Shown here piece by piece: positions 46,886-58,493 of a stretch of DNA of 64,000 bases. Below the pieces are notes generated by a model that was not told the DNA's origin, did not search any database, and worked only from the letters and a program-made list of their open reading frames with translations. The stretch covers positions 42,917,139 through 42,981,138 of the forward strand of contig NC_037094.1 in NCBI RefSeq assembly GCF_002994745.2. Reading direction: 5' to 3'. Position 1 is the stretch's first letter. Each line of letters opens with the position of its first letter. The stretch comes from Rosa chinensis (lineage: Eukaryota; Streptophyta; Magnoliopsida; Rosales; Rosaceae). The translations under genes and the position numbers were made by a program.

Positions 46886-49800
46886 CACTACTACACAAAA
46901 GGCTTCACACGACGGTTTAAAACTGTCGTCTCACGTTTTGCATTTCCGTGGTCTATCGAGGCGTCGTCTGATGAAACGCTGTCAGACGACGGTTTTCAAC
47001 CGTCGTATACCGATCATTGGGTCGACGGTTTGCAGCTGACTCCGTCGTCTGATGGACCGGCAGATCTGCCGACATGCTGTCGACAGAAATATGTCGTGGT
47101 GTGACTTCTACTCATACCACGGTTTTAGGATTCCAGCGTGGTGTGACTTCTACTCATACCACGGTTTTTAGGAATCCAGCCTTGTCTCTTTGTTGTTCAG
47201 AAGTCAGTTTTTATTTTTAAGACGTTGTGTAAATTGTATACACACGACAGTTCTTCCAGCATAAAATGTGGTGTGATGACTTAAAAATTTAGTGCATGTG
47301 TGCTTTCACACGACACATATAACTCGAACTGTTGTACCATGACATTTGAGACCATGGTATCAATACAAACCGTCGTCTGAATTGTAGAAATTTTGTTTGA
47401 TTGTACCCTAAAAACCTCATCAGATGACATATTTTCCTACTATTGTTGTACTGGCAAAATTCAGATTCTGGAAGCAAGAATGACCAAAAGAATAGTAATT
47501 TAATCATAATAGAAAGCTGTTATAATCCCATAGCAATCTAAATGGATCCGATGTATCCACAAAATAAGGGATCACATCTTTGAAACTCTTATAGCAAAAT
47601 ACATCCAGAAATGTACCTAAAAATGTCACATAATCACATCTATAGGAGAACTGCAATTAAGGCCAACCCAAAAAAGACCAACTTCTAGCCTCAGTACAAC
47701 TTCTAGCTAAACAAATTTCTCTCTATCACTTCAAAAGCTTTCGTCACTGCTCCATCTTCCACATGATTGTCCAGTTTATAAGCAGCCTTCAAACCTGGAT
47801 AATTGTTTTTAGAACAAAACCACCACGACAAACTTGGCCAGAAATGTGCTTTTTAAAGATAGGTTTCCACTTCTCCCTGCAGAACAAAACCACCACATCA
47901 AACTTCATGCCTCAAAAGGATACTGAATTGTCACATTTTCCTTTTACCACCAAGGTTCTCATAGCAATGTAGATTGCTGGAATTGTGCATCTATAGATTA
48001 AGAAACAGTTTGTGGTATGCACTGATCTACATAAAATTTTAACTTGTGATAATCCAAGAGACAACAAAATAAACTAGTGCCAGCCTTCGCAGGACAACAA
48101 TATGAAATCAACATTTGAATATCCGTAATATAGAGATATTAGCATCCAAATATACAAAAGACAGCAGAATAAACTAGTGCTAGCCTTCTGCACTTGAAAA
48201 GATGATTTCCAGAAAGGGAAAAGAACAAAGTAAAAGTCCATACAGTCTATTCTAAAAGGGAGATAGCAATTACTATTATGGTTCATGGCTTTATACATGC
48301 ATTAGCTTTGTAATAGTCCATATACGGATACATGGACAGAGTTATGAATCTGCTCTATCATATGCAGACTTGCAGAGTGCATATGTATATTATCAAACTT
48401 AATTACAACTACCATTGCCATAAATAATTAATATATGCAGTGCACATGTATATTCTACATGCAGAGTGCACGTCACATTACCATGCAGATAGATCCGTAG
48501 ATATATAACAATCAATTTCCCTGTAATTCCAAATTGGACGGAAAGGAATGGCTTAAAGAATAAAGATTAGTTGAAGCGCTGCCTCATCCCAACATCTCAA
48601 GTGACTTCCCCTCCATTGGAGGAGTCTTTTAACATTATTGTTGTTCATAGTGATGCTAGCTGATACTTTCCCGTGTAATATTAATAATTACACGGGAAAG
48701 TTGATCTTATAAAGTCAAATGCTTAAACGCATTAGAAAATGCTTAATAGTCCATGAAGTAAGTGGCGGAGATGCCATACAAGCATGAATTACTACCAAAA
48801 AAAACAAGCAACAAACTCAATGCAAAATCTTAGATACTAGACATATATTTAGAAGGAACAATGCAAAGCATAACCACAAATAAATGAAGAGTTCATGGTC
48901 AGGGAAGGGCAAGGTCCTAATAATAGAGAGAACCTGCAAACACAAGCCAGAAGTTCAGCAATTCATCTACTCTATAACATAGTTGTAAATTGTAACCATT
49001 ACAAGTTTCATCTATTATATGAATACCTTGCCACCAAGTTCCACAGGTGGCACTGTTCGCATTGCTTCCATTTGGATCATCTTCTTCACCATCTTTCTTG
49101 AATTAAATCAATCAATTAGGATCATAGCATTCCTTCCACAGAGTAATGAGCACAATTAGTTTTATACAATTGTTGGTAAACAATGCTGACACTATTAGAT
49201 CACAATATAGTATATATATTAATTATCACTCATCAAGACTCACTATAGGGTAGGATCCAGAGGCATGATGGGTACTTGGGGACTTAAATACCTTCAAACA
49301 AGCAAAAATTCCTCGAAGGCCATAGCTACAACCCAGCTGAAAGAATCACCAAGTGCATAGATTAAATACCAATCAACCAGTAAACAATCAACAAAAGGAA
49401 GCTTAATAACAGAATAGCACCAGAATGATGAAGCTTATAGAAATCACAAACTTCCTGGAATGAGAATGTAATAAAATTTGTATACAATAGACATACCTTA
49501 AGTACCCTTTTTCCTCTAAAGCTCAGTTGCCCATCTTGAATCTCATGCTTCAGGACATTAACAAGATCAATAGAGCTATCGCAAGATTTCAGATACCCTG
49601 CATAGTAACTGAATCTCCAGTTTTGAGCTCAAATCGAGCAAGTTGATAATCCTTTTAGAGAGTAGAAACTAGAAAGAGATAAGAATAGTAGGAAATAGAC
49701 ATGAAGACAAATAATAAAAGCTTTGAGACAAATAGAGTGCCAAGTAATTTACAATCACCTTATGAGCTTTTCTCTGGGGCATTTTCACGAACACCTTTCG

Positions 49801-51299
49801 GTGCATTCTTCAAGTTTCTTCCCCACAGCCTCTAAGTCTTCCCTGACATCTAGCTTGTACTCAAGATTCAAATCCAACTCCGAAACTTTCAAAAAATTCA
49901 AAATCAAAGCCAAAAATGCACACACAAATCTGAAACAACCTGATCGGTTTCTTCCCATTAAACACAGCATCAGGTCTCACAAAAAAGAGGTTTTTCCATG
50001 ACTTAATGCAACCACCGAATATATACACATCTGCCTCACTGCAACCCAACAAATTCAATTACCATCAGAATAAAAATCTCAACTTTTCATTCCCATATGC
50101 AAATTCAGCTACACATTCAATAACCAAGGAGGCTTACTATTTGATGTCAGTAAGCACTTCTGCAATCACGCCTAAAAGCCAAAATTGCGCAAAGTCTGCT
50201 GAACTCTTACCCAATTCCTGCAGATAAAAAATGTTAATCATTGACAACCCGAAACCAAGCTCAAAATCCCCAAATTTTTACCCGAAATCAACACCCAAAT
50301 TTTGACCCCAAATCAAACACCCAATCGAAGTTACCAGATCCGAGAGGACGAGAACTAACCAGATTCTAAGACAAATCGTGGATTATTCAGGGATTGGTAC
50401 CAGAGAGATCTCAGAGGCGGTAGATTCGTGGTTTAGGGCTTCAGGGATGGGTACTAGAGAGATCTCGGAGGCGGTGGATTCGTGGTCAAGGGCTTCGGAG
50501 TCGGGGATTGGGAGTAGCGGTGGAGTTTTGGAAAGAGAGTGAATGCTACCACGAGAGTTGGGTATTGGTACCAGAGAGTCGGGGTGGCTGTGGAGTGAGT
50601 CGGACAGCGAGAGAGTCGGAGTGAGTTGGAGAGAGAGTCGGGGTGAGTCGATCTGTGGGGTTCTGTGGAGTGAATGCCGTGTCGGGGTATCGGTGTGGGC
50701 TGGTCTAAGCCAAGGCATTAGTTTTGGAAAGACTTTTTCTCTAGTGCTCTAATTATTTGGTCTGAATGGATATATGCTAGTGTAGTTGTCTAGCTAGCTA
50801 GGACACGGCCATTAATGTTGATTCACATATATGTACAAGGCATCAGACCATGGTTTTCCACATATATGTTGTCTGAATGCCACTTTAAAATTTTCAGTTT
50901 TGCCGCCTCTTGTTGCCCGGTAAGAGGAAAATGGATTTGGGGGGGTGAATGGAGGGAAATGTTGGAGGGAATGTTGGTGGACATGTTTTGCACTTGCAAA
51001 TCTATGAATTCATACCACGGTTTTAAACAAACCGTCGTATCACCACTACATGCTGAGGAATACCAAATTGTGAGAAACTTGCCGCCTCTATAATAATTTA
51101 ACCTCACACCACGCTTCCATTTATAAACGTCTTCTGAAGCAATACATAATTCCAGCATGAAAAACACCCGTTGGTTGAATTCATATTAGAAGACGGAAAT
51201 TTTACAACCGTCGTCTCAATAATGAGAAATGATTCACACCACGGAAAACAGTGTAGCGTCGTATGAGGGGTGTCGTGTGATTCATTTTCTGTAGTAGTG
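46886..51299. mobile_element. Non-autonomous CACTA element (4.41 kb) with 3-bp TSD
   Basis: The ends are CACTACTACACAAAAGGC and, inverted, CACTACTACAGAAAATG. The 3-bp direct repeat TAA flanks it (46883-46885 and 51300-51302). Both subterminal regions (46900-47350 and 51000-51260) carry repeats based on accgtcgt/acgacgg and ccgtggt/accacgg. No transposase is present. The interior holds a minus-strand-looking segment (about 50760 to 47500) with a GC-rich start, possibly captured host sequence. Confidence 0.9.
50385..50515. repeat. Short tandem repeat of about 54 bp inside the CACTA element
   Basis: The phrases GAGAGATCTCRGAGGCGGTRG and 'attcgtggtyaagggctt' occur twice, about 54 bases apart. 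The minus-strand frame here (50718-50383) therefore has a repeated EISLVPIPE peptide. It begins MPWLRPAHTD, but no protein family is recognised. Confidence 0.7.
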
Positions 51300-51302
51300 T
51301 AA

Positions 51303-52529
51303 ATATAATGAAAGCATGTATAAACTAGTCATATCCTATTAATTTGTACAGAACAGTATGATAACTTATTTGATCTGTAATATGCAGATTAATAGGAAAT
51401 GTTTATGCTTTTCTTATCTTTTTTTGCTGTTTTATAACAATGCTAGTTAATACTTCTTTCATTCTTATTCTGATGCAGGAGCAACCAGAGGCTTTCCAAT
51501 CTAGTTTAGGGTTGCCGTAGTTCTTTTCACGGTTTTGTTTCCTTTCCCAGTTATGAGGGCTACGGTATAATATTTGGGCAGTTTTGGTTGGATGGGAGCT
51601 GGTATAAATGTGCCTAGCTACTAGAAAAACTCTCAGTTAGTTTTGATTGGATTGGGGAATATGTACCTACTAGACTAGGCTTGTTAACCTTCAACTGTTA
51701 TGCTATATTTTCCGAACGAAGTTATTGTATGTATATGCATATATTCAAGTATATTGTTGATTTACATCTAGCAGATTCCAAATTGATGCGGTTTAGATTA
51801 TGTGTTTATTCGATATTTTGGTTGTGATGGTTTGATGAAGTATTACGCTATTAAAATATATGAAGTGTTAATGACCACCATGGTTGTAACATTGTTTGAA
51901 TGAAGTTTTGATGAGCATGACCCAGGTGTCATTGAAATGGTATAAGGAGCCCAGTTGTTCACATACGAATTTATTGTCCATGGTTGTGGTATGGGTACAT
52001 ATTAATAGCCAAATGGTAAGCTGTAAGTAATTGACATGTCCATGCAGAAGCAAAGGTAGCTCAAGCCTCTTTCCAGATTTGGAGCTCCCTGCATATATGA
52101 AGAATAAATTTAAGTTGAACTAAATTATCTGTAGCATACAATAAAATGTAATTTGCTGCAGGTCATCATCTAAAGTCAGACCTTGATCTTGTTATGCATT
52201 TTCAAATGTTCTGTGGTGAATTTATGTCATTATTCATTAGATTTTTTTTTTCCTGAGGGTGTAGGTTAATTTCATGTTCTTTTCTTGGTGAAACTTCTAT
52301 TTTGTTAATTAATTTTTCCTTGTTTCTGCATCGTCTTGAAGGGAAGATTGTATTAAACCAGACTGAAGAAATATGAAAGTCAAAATCTCTAAATTAAAAT
52401 GCAATTAGCAAGTTTTCCTTGTTTGGGTGTTGCTGTTGGTGTTGGTTTTGTGATACGTGGTGCCTTATCCAACACGAATATCGCTTATTCTGTGAATAGT
52501 CTACAAACTGCCCTCTTTGGAGCTCCCCC
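51303..52529. other. MULE interior right of the CACTA element, mostly without gene
   Basis: Apart from the exon-like block at 51480, this is AT-rich DNA resembling a 3' UTR and downstream region. No other supportable feature. Confidence 0.4.
51480..51517 (+). other. Second exon-like block of the MULE, with splice acceptor
   Basis: A pyrimidine-rich stretch and tgatgcag precede GAGCAACCAGAGGCTTTCC. Joined in phase to the donor at 46400 it would read ..HHLGRSNQRLSNLV and then stop. It could be a terminal exon of the captured host fragment. Confidence 0.35.
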
Positions 52530-52859
52530 TCTTTTACCATAACGGCTCAAAGTTCTACAAATAACGTTCCGTTACTGTGAAATTACACCATGCCCCAAGT
52601 TTGAAAAAACATGTGGATATCCTTGCTCCATGTACACTGGTTTGACCGGCTGTAAGTTACAGCCTGCGTATCCCAGGACTTTTCAGAGGATTAGAGGTTG
52701 GAATTTGGTTGCATGTCAATAGTGGATCCAAATTAATGTCTTGTTTCTTTTTCCTTTTTTTTTTGGGTCAGTAAAATGAGATTTCTTGACTTCAACCAAA
52801 AGAGTAGTCAACGTTGAACCACATTAGTTATGTAATTATTCTCAAGTCTAGGATGCTTC

Positions 52860-53990
52860 TTATGTTTTAGGAAATCAGAAATTGGGAGAGAATTGAGTTG
52901 TTCTTTCATTGATAATAGGGGTCTCTTTATATAGAGGATTACAAACAAAGAACCTGCGTCTTACAAAGTAACTGAATCATACAATGATTGAAATATCTCT
53001 ATATAGATATTGGTAAGACTAACCATATTACAACTCAGACAAGTAATAAGAGTTTGAGCCAGACTCTCAAACTAGGTGTCCTTAAACACTCCCCCTTGTG
53101 TCGCCCAAACGTGGTGCTCCTCTCGTTGCCTCGTCAAAAACCTTGCCGAGTACAAAAACTCAGTGGGACAAAAATAACCTCGGTCGAAGGAGAAAAAGAG
53201 TACAACACAGCCTTCACGTTTCGAGACTATATATGTAGACATCTCCCCCTGATGTCTGCATCGCCCCCCTAATGACTATGGTCATGGGATTTCGGATCAC
53301 TTTCGTAAACGATGCTACCAATATATTTCGCGAAAGTGGAATTGGGCAATGACTTAGTGAACAAGTCTGCCACATTATCCTCATATTGAATCCAGTTCAC
53401 TTTGATCTTGAGTAGAGTCTGTTGTTGCTCATGATGCTTGGTGTTGTCGCCTTTGATGTAGCCCTACTTCATTTGTTCAAATCAAGCAACATTATCCTCA
53501 TAAATGCTCGTAGGCTCATCTGTGGTAGACTTAAAACCACAATTGCTTCGAACATGCGTAATTATGGATCCAATCCATATAAATACGAACCGCTTCGTGA
53601 AGAGCAATAATCTCTGCATGATTCGAAGATATAGCGACTATGGTATGTTATGTAGACCTCCAAGATATTGCAGTCTTATTCATGATGAACACATAGCCAG
53701 TTTGGGAATGACCTTTGTGTGGGTCAGAGAGGTACCCAGAATCAGCAAAACCTTCCAAAACACTAATGTGATTTTAGAATGGAGATAGAGGACGCAGGTC
53801 AGTGTTGGCAGCGTTTCTAGTATGTGATGGGCCTGAATGCATCATCTCTCTGTAGGGACAGAACAAACTCATATCAATTGTACATCTCAGATGACGAAAG
53901 ATGTCTTGCGAAGACATATGTTCGTTTCGAGTATAAATGCTCTCGGACTCTCCACATAGCTAGATACAACCTTTTTTCAGAAAACTGACC
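52860..53990 (-). pseudogene. 3' end of a Ty1-copia element (RNase H end plus LTR fragment), broken
   Basis: On the minus strand, 53920-53290 encodes the end of a copia polyprotein: HLRCTIDMSLFCPYRE, EGFADSGYLSDPHKGHSQTG, YVFIMNKTAISWRS, TIVAISSNHAEIIALHEAVR, and short out-of-frame pieces downstream. These match the copia RNase H region (family: ..GYVF..G.AISW.S..Q..VA.SS.EAE..AL..A). Frame changes and stops are frequent. Further left (53240-53050) is the copia 3' region with 'cagtgggacaaaaataacct' read on +, then LTR-like sequence to about 52860. Upstream pol, gag and the 5' LTR are absent. It ends within 50-100 bp of the WAK-like start codon. Confidence 0.82.
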
Positions 53991-54034
53991 AGGATAATAT
54001 TACAGAGGAAGTAGAAGCCCACCCGGTAGAGACA

Positions 54035-56062
54035 ATGCAATGGCTAGTTCAGCACATGATTTTCATTCTATTGTTATATAAATGGCGCATATGTACAGCA
54101 TCATTATCGCCACCGAAGATAGCAAAGGAGAATTGTACATCGCGGTGCGGAGGTGTTAGCATCCCATACCCTTTTGGGATTGGACCTAAAAGCCATTGTT
54201 ATTTTGACGAGTGGTACGAATTAGAATGCAACCTTTCTGATCCAGTAGCGAAGCCGTTCTTGAAGGGTCTACAACTGGAGGTGCTGACTATTTTTGTTGA
54301 AAACTCCACGCTTCAGGTTACAAGCCCTATCACTTACTTTAGCTGCAAGGGGAAGCAATCTCGGCCAGCGGCAAATCTGACGGGAAGCCCTTTTCAGTAC
54401 TCTGTTTTTAACAGTTTCGTTGCAGTCAGTTGTGGCTTCCTTGTCTCGGTTCTCTCAGGTTCAAATCATACTCTTGGTGGGTGCACATCGACGTGTGGAT
54501 CAGATCGAAGCAGAGGCTTGTGTTTCGTTGGCGACAACTGTTGCGAGATTGTGATTTCTACAGATCTTATTGCTAATTTCAGTGCTTTCAGACAAGAACA
54601 AGATGAAGTAAGAACAAATGCGACGGATTGCGAGGACTGTGCATTCCTGGTTTACGATAAATGGTTTGATAACAATGTATCAGACTCTGACGGATTAGAC
54701 TTAACAGCTATAAAGGGTATGGAAGTCGTTCCCGTCGAGTTAGAGTGGAGCTTAAGCTTAGCAAAAAATAACTCATTAATCAAATCATTTGAAGCACTCG
54801 ACCGCTTCCCAGAAGTGAGGAGGCCGAATGACCCAACACCCTCATGCATAGTTAGTTTCGATGATAGTTCGTTTCGATGGTATCAATGTAGTTGTCCGGC
54901 AGGCTTTCAAGGAAATCCCTACCTTCTCCGACCTTGTCAAGGTTTGAAATCCTACTTCTTTTGGCAATTTTTGAGAAAATAACATTAGATTACCCTCTTA
55001 ATTACAAAATAATTTTGCTCAGTTCAAAGCAACCATTCTTAATTACTTATGTTCAAACCCCCACTCCCACTATGCCGCTCACCAGGCCTAACCTCCTCGT
55101 GTGCTAATTGATTAATATGTAAGGTAATTTTGTCTTTTTGTGTCACAAAGTCCAGAGCGTGGAACCAAAAAGGCTAGAATGACTTGTATTTCACTGAAGT
55201 CGCAAAATCAAATAATCATCTCAACAAAGTGAAATAGAAAAGTGGAACCCTTGCTTCGTTGGGCTGGGTTTTCCATTTGTTGTGTTGAAATGGGGTGGGC
55301 TTGGCTATTTTTGGCCTATCGGAAATTTACTTTTCTTTATTTTATTTTAAATTGGGTCATTACTCCTCTTTTCTATAAGGAGAATATGATTATGTTTATC
55401 TTTAATTGAAAGAATAGGTCTCAAAAATTTAGTTGGCTCTACTGTCTTTTATTGTTCTTCGAAGCTTTAGATTTTTATTAGAATAAAAGTGTGTAACTTT
55501 AAAATGTGGGTGTATTTGGGTATGCTGGTTCTCATTCTGGTTGAAGAATAGATTATTAGGATACTCTATAAACAACTCTGTATGCCGACGCGTTTTGGTT
55601 CTGCTTGTTTAAATATAATATTGATATGATATTTTTCAATAAAAAAAATCAATAAAATATATAAGTTTAAATAACGAGTAACATATTCATTCTTTGCAAA
55701 ACATTCAAAAACCTGAAATTTGTCTCTATGCATGTATTACTGTTATTTATTTTTATATAGACATAAGAAATACATAGATGGTACTACATATTTTTATAGG
55801 TGTATAGTCACCATATGTTTATCTTTCGTTTATTATATTTCAGATATTGATGAATGCAAGGATACTAACCCATGCGTGGGTTCCGATCTTAATACCACTA
55901 ATATATGGAATATTAGTGATGCGAAATGTCAGAACACTATCGGGGGTCATGCTTGCTACTCAAATAGAACGGGGCAAACCTGCGAATTGTTTGGCGAGAA
56001 TACCAAAGCTAGGTGCTTTTATACAAGCAGACATCACTCTCAGCTCAAACCTATTCTCTCTG
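54035..56062 (+). CDS. WAK-like receptor, extracellular exons only (GUB_WAK and EGF-like)
   Basis: Wall-associated kinases span the plasma membrane, bind pectin outside and signal through a cytoplasmic Ser/Thr kinase. Exon 1 is 54035-54941 (ATG; 302 codons, phase 1). Residues 1-24 form a hydrophobic signal peptide. C34-x3-C38-GG-VSIPYPFG and the following conserved cysteines are the GUB_WAK pectin-binding domain. CSCPAGFQGNPYL near the exon end is an EGF-like piece. The intron 54942-55843 has GT..AG ends. Exon 2 is 55844-56062; joined it restores D-IDEC-KDTNPCVG, a calcium-binding EGF-like start, and it ends in phase 1 at LKPILSG before GTAAGC. Both exons are open and splice in phase. The expected third exon (membrane helix plus kinase) was not found in the remaining 7.9 kb. 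Either intron 2 is very long and continues past the window, or the gene is truncated. Nothing says it is expressed. Confidence 0.86.
54942..55843 (+). other. Intron 1 of the WAK-like gene
   Basis: It starts gtttga and ends tatttcag, is 902 bp and AT-rich, and has no recognised element inside. The phase (1) matches the usual position between WAK extracellular exons and is supported by the reconstructed DIDEC motif. Confidence 0.8.
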
Positions 56063-56522
56063 GTAAGCTCTATACGCACTCTCAACTAATTTGCATGTTG
56101 GTATCAATTAATCTTACTCCTAGTGAAGATTGTGTGTAATAATTGAAAAAAGAAAAGAAAAAAAGAATAAAATATTTAGGCGGTCTTCGCCTCTTCGGTA
56201 CCTTGATGTATGTCATATCTTTATTTTTTTATTTTTAATAAGTTAATATTGTGGAAACTTGTTGAACTGGCTATTGGGTTACCCACTTAAATGTTGACAT
56301 GTGTCATTTTTAAACATAAAATTTACAATATTAACAACACATTCTTTCTTGATATGTAACATTGTTCAGAAACATATGTAATTAACAAATATTGTCAAAA
56401 AAAAAATTATACCTAATGGAACTAAAATTACGACTTATGACCACACTTATTGTGGTTGTGGTAATTGAGTGATCAAAGATGTAAATATCATAGTTGGACC
56501 ACTTTTACCAAATGGAGAACCT
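56063..56522. other. Start of putative intron 2 of the WAK-like gene
   Basis: It begins with the donor GTAAGC. AT-rich with no gene. Its last 120 bp (gaccacacttattgtggttg, ggtaattgag) resemble the 187-190-bp tandem repeat that resumes after the hAT MITE at 58494. Confidence 0.5.
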
Positions 56523-57282
56523 CCTTACAATAGGGCTGTCAATTCCGACATAATCTAATAACACGACTCGAAACCTGCACGAAATAAAGCGGGTTAAAAA
56601 GCCGGTCGATCGTGGGTCAACCCGCCATGATCCATTTAATAAATGGGTCGGTCATGAGTCAACCCGCCAACACGATGTTAACCCTCATAACCCAATTATA
56701 CTATACTTCTTCTTGAAATTTTGGACGTTGGGAGTATTTGATTATAGGATTAGACAATTTGAAATATTTTGCTTTATAATGATTAGATTTAATTATTTAC
56801 GAATTATATACAATTATTTATATTCTTCGTCGTGTGGAGTTTTTAGTGAATTTAATCAATTTATACATTTTTTAGTCAAATGAGTCGCATTGTTAACCCT
56901 TAAATTGGTCATTTTGCCTAACATGACACGATCTATTTATTAAAGGGGAAATGCTCATTTACTCAATTTTAGTTTAAAATTTGCCCACTTGCTCCATTAA
57001 CAGTTTTTTAAACCCATTTACCCAAAACACTCTAAGGGATTATTTCCCCTTTACCCAATTGATTCTTTTTTTTATTCTTTTTATTTATTTTTGGGACTTT
57101 TTTGCCCTCTCGTTCTTTCTCACTTAGAGGGAGAAGTCATCCTCCACCTTGCCGGACTTTGGTGACCAGTGGCAGGCGGCCGGTGACCAGAATCCGGCTA
57201 CCGATATCGGGAATCCGGCGACCGGTGACCTAAATCGGGAATCTGGCTACCGGTCTGGTGTCGGGATTCCGGTGTCTGAATT

Positions 57283-57715
57283 TATTGCCCCCAGTAATGT
57301 TATTATTGCCCTCCAATACTCATATTATTGCCTCCCAAAAATCATATTGTTGCCTCCAATAATCATATTATTTCCATCCAGTGAATTGTATAAACTCCCA
57401 AAACCAAAATGAATACACTACAGACACAATTGATCATATTATTGTCCCCCAGTAATCATATTATTGGCCCCCCAATACGCATATTATTGCCTCCTAATAA
57501 TCATATTATTGCCTCCAATAATCATATTATTTCCGTTCAGTGAATTGTATAAACTCCCAAAACCAAAATGAATACACTACAGACACAATTGATCATATTA
57601 TTGCTCCCCAGTAATCATATTATTGCCCCCCAATACACATATTATTGCCTCCTAATAATCATATTATTGCCCTCAAGTGAACCAAAATGAATACACTAAA
57701 AACACAATTGATCAA
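57283..57715. repeat. Two-level minisatellite (tattattgcc..aataatca)
   Basis: Basic units of about 20-22 bases, of the type TATTATTGCCTCCTAATAATCA, are grouped in a higher-order repeat of about 159 bp; 'acaattgatcatattattg' recurs at about 57425 and 57584, with a partial copy near 57704. It sits in the same relative place as the array in the Pack-MULE at 38081. Confidence 0.87.
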
Positions 57716-57809
57716 TTTATATGTTCAATTGTACAAGTTAACTTTTTTTTCCTTCACCATTCTCGGAGTTCACACTATAAAAAAAAAAAAATTGATCTGG
57801 GCACCAGAT

Positions 57810-58135
57810 CAGAATGACTGGGGACGAAGAAACTCGATATCGGACCGGCAGATCTTGAAGCTTTGGGCAGACGAGCTCGTCTCCCGTGGCTTCTTCCTCC
57901 ACCGCACCACCGCCGACCTCAACCTCAACCACCTTACGTCTTCGTGGCCGTCGGGTTCCCCAAGGAAGACCCGGCCAAGATTCGGATCGAGAAACAGATC
58001 CGAGTTGTCCCAAAATCGGCATGAAAGGTTTCGTCACCGTCATCGACTCACCGGGCGACGACTTCTGCAGCGAAGTCTTCACCGCCCTGGATCGGATTCT
58101 TGTGCTCCAACGCTCCAACGAGGAGGAGGAGGTGT
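57810..58135 (+). other. GC-rich, probably captured coding fragment in the MULE
   Basis: Frames read GRRNSISDRQILKLWADELV then SRGFFLHRTTADLNLNHL, and in another frame VFVAVGFPKEDPAKIRIEKQ and GMKGFVTVIDSPGDDFCSEV. The frame switching along the block suggests an ancient coding segment with indels. I do not recognise the family. Confidence 0.4.
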
Positions 58136-58493
58136 GAGAGAGAGAGAGAGAGTCTGATAGGAGGAGGAGAGAGAATTTTGTAGTTTAATAATTTGATTGG
58201 GGGTAAAAATGTCACTTGCGTTTAAATTGGGTAAATGGGGTCAAAAAACTCTTAGTGGAGCAAGTGGGCAGTTTTTAGGTTAAAATTGGGTAAGTGGTCA
58301 CGGCCCCTTTATTAAATGGGTTAAGCGGGTTGGAAACGGATAACCCGTTTAATAAATAAGTTGGGTTTGGGTTTAAATTTTTGACACGATTATTAAATGG
58401 GTTGGGTTTGGGTTTGTCTCTTGCGACACGACAAATACCTTGACCCGACACGAATCCAACTCGACACGATCCATTGACAGCCCTACCTTACAA

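Larger units (their letters stand above)
46090..52675. mobile_element. MULE with about 150-bp TIRs, split by a CACTA element
   Basis: The left TIR (about 46097-46236) and right TIR (about 52530-52670) are inverted. Shared blocks are 'gagcaaggatatccacatg', 'aacttggggcatggtg', 'taacggaacgttatttgta' and 'actttgagccgttatggtaa'. A near-identical phrase, aggactCttcagagg (46071-46085) and aggactTttcagagg (52676-52690), borders the two sides, but the exact ends and TSD could not be fixed. Without the 4.4-kb CACTA the element is about 2.2 kb. It carries exon-like blocks at 46262-46399 and 51480-51517. Confidence 0.75.
56945..58307. mobile_element. Non-autonomous MULE (1.36 kb) with 9-bp TSD
   Basis: TIRs start GGGGAAATGCTCATTTACTC (left) and GGGGCCGTGACCACTTACCC (right, inverse) and share 'gcccacttgctccaytaa'. 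The perfect direct repeat TTTATTAAA lies at 56936-56944 and 58308-58316. Inside are a minisatellite (57283-57715) and a GC-rich block (57810-58135). It shares the sub-terminal phrase 'acccaaaacactctaagg' with the Pack-MULE at 37770. Confidence 0.92.
56531..58485. mobile_element. hAT-type MITE with 8-bp TSD, split by a MULE
   Basis: Termini are TAGGGCTGTCAAT and its inverse ATTGACAGCCCTA. The perfect 8-bp direct repeat CCTTACAA lies at 56523-56530 and 58486-58493. The body is rich in gacacga, cccgac and aacccgcc phrases, as in a common plant MITE type. Subtracting the MULE and its 9-bp duplication gives about 0.58 kb. Confidence 0.92.

Noticed and set aside
49723..50752. Complete captured gene within the second CACTA element
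   Set aside because: The region has gene-like composition, but no continuous exon structure or protein family could be recognised, so only a possible cargo note was kept.
57149..57412. Open frame with Asn/Pro/Ala/Thr-Gly repeats
   Set aside because: It overlaps the start of a MULE minisatellite and reflects repeated ccggtgacc-type DNA, with no recognisable domain.
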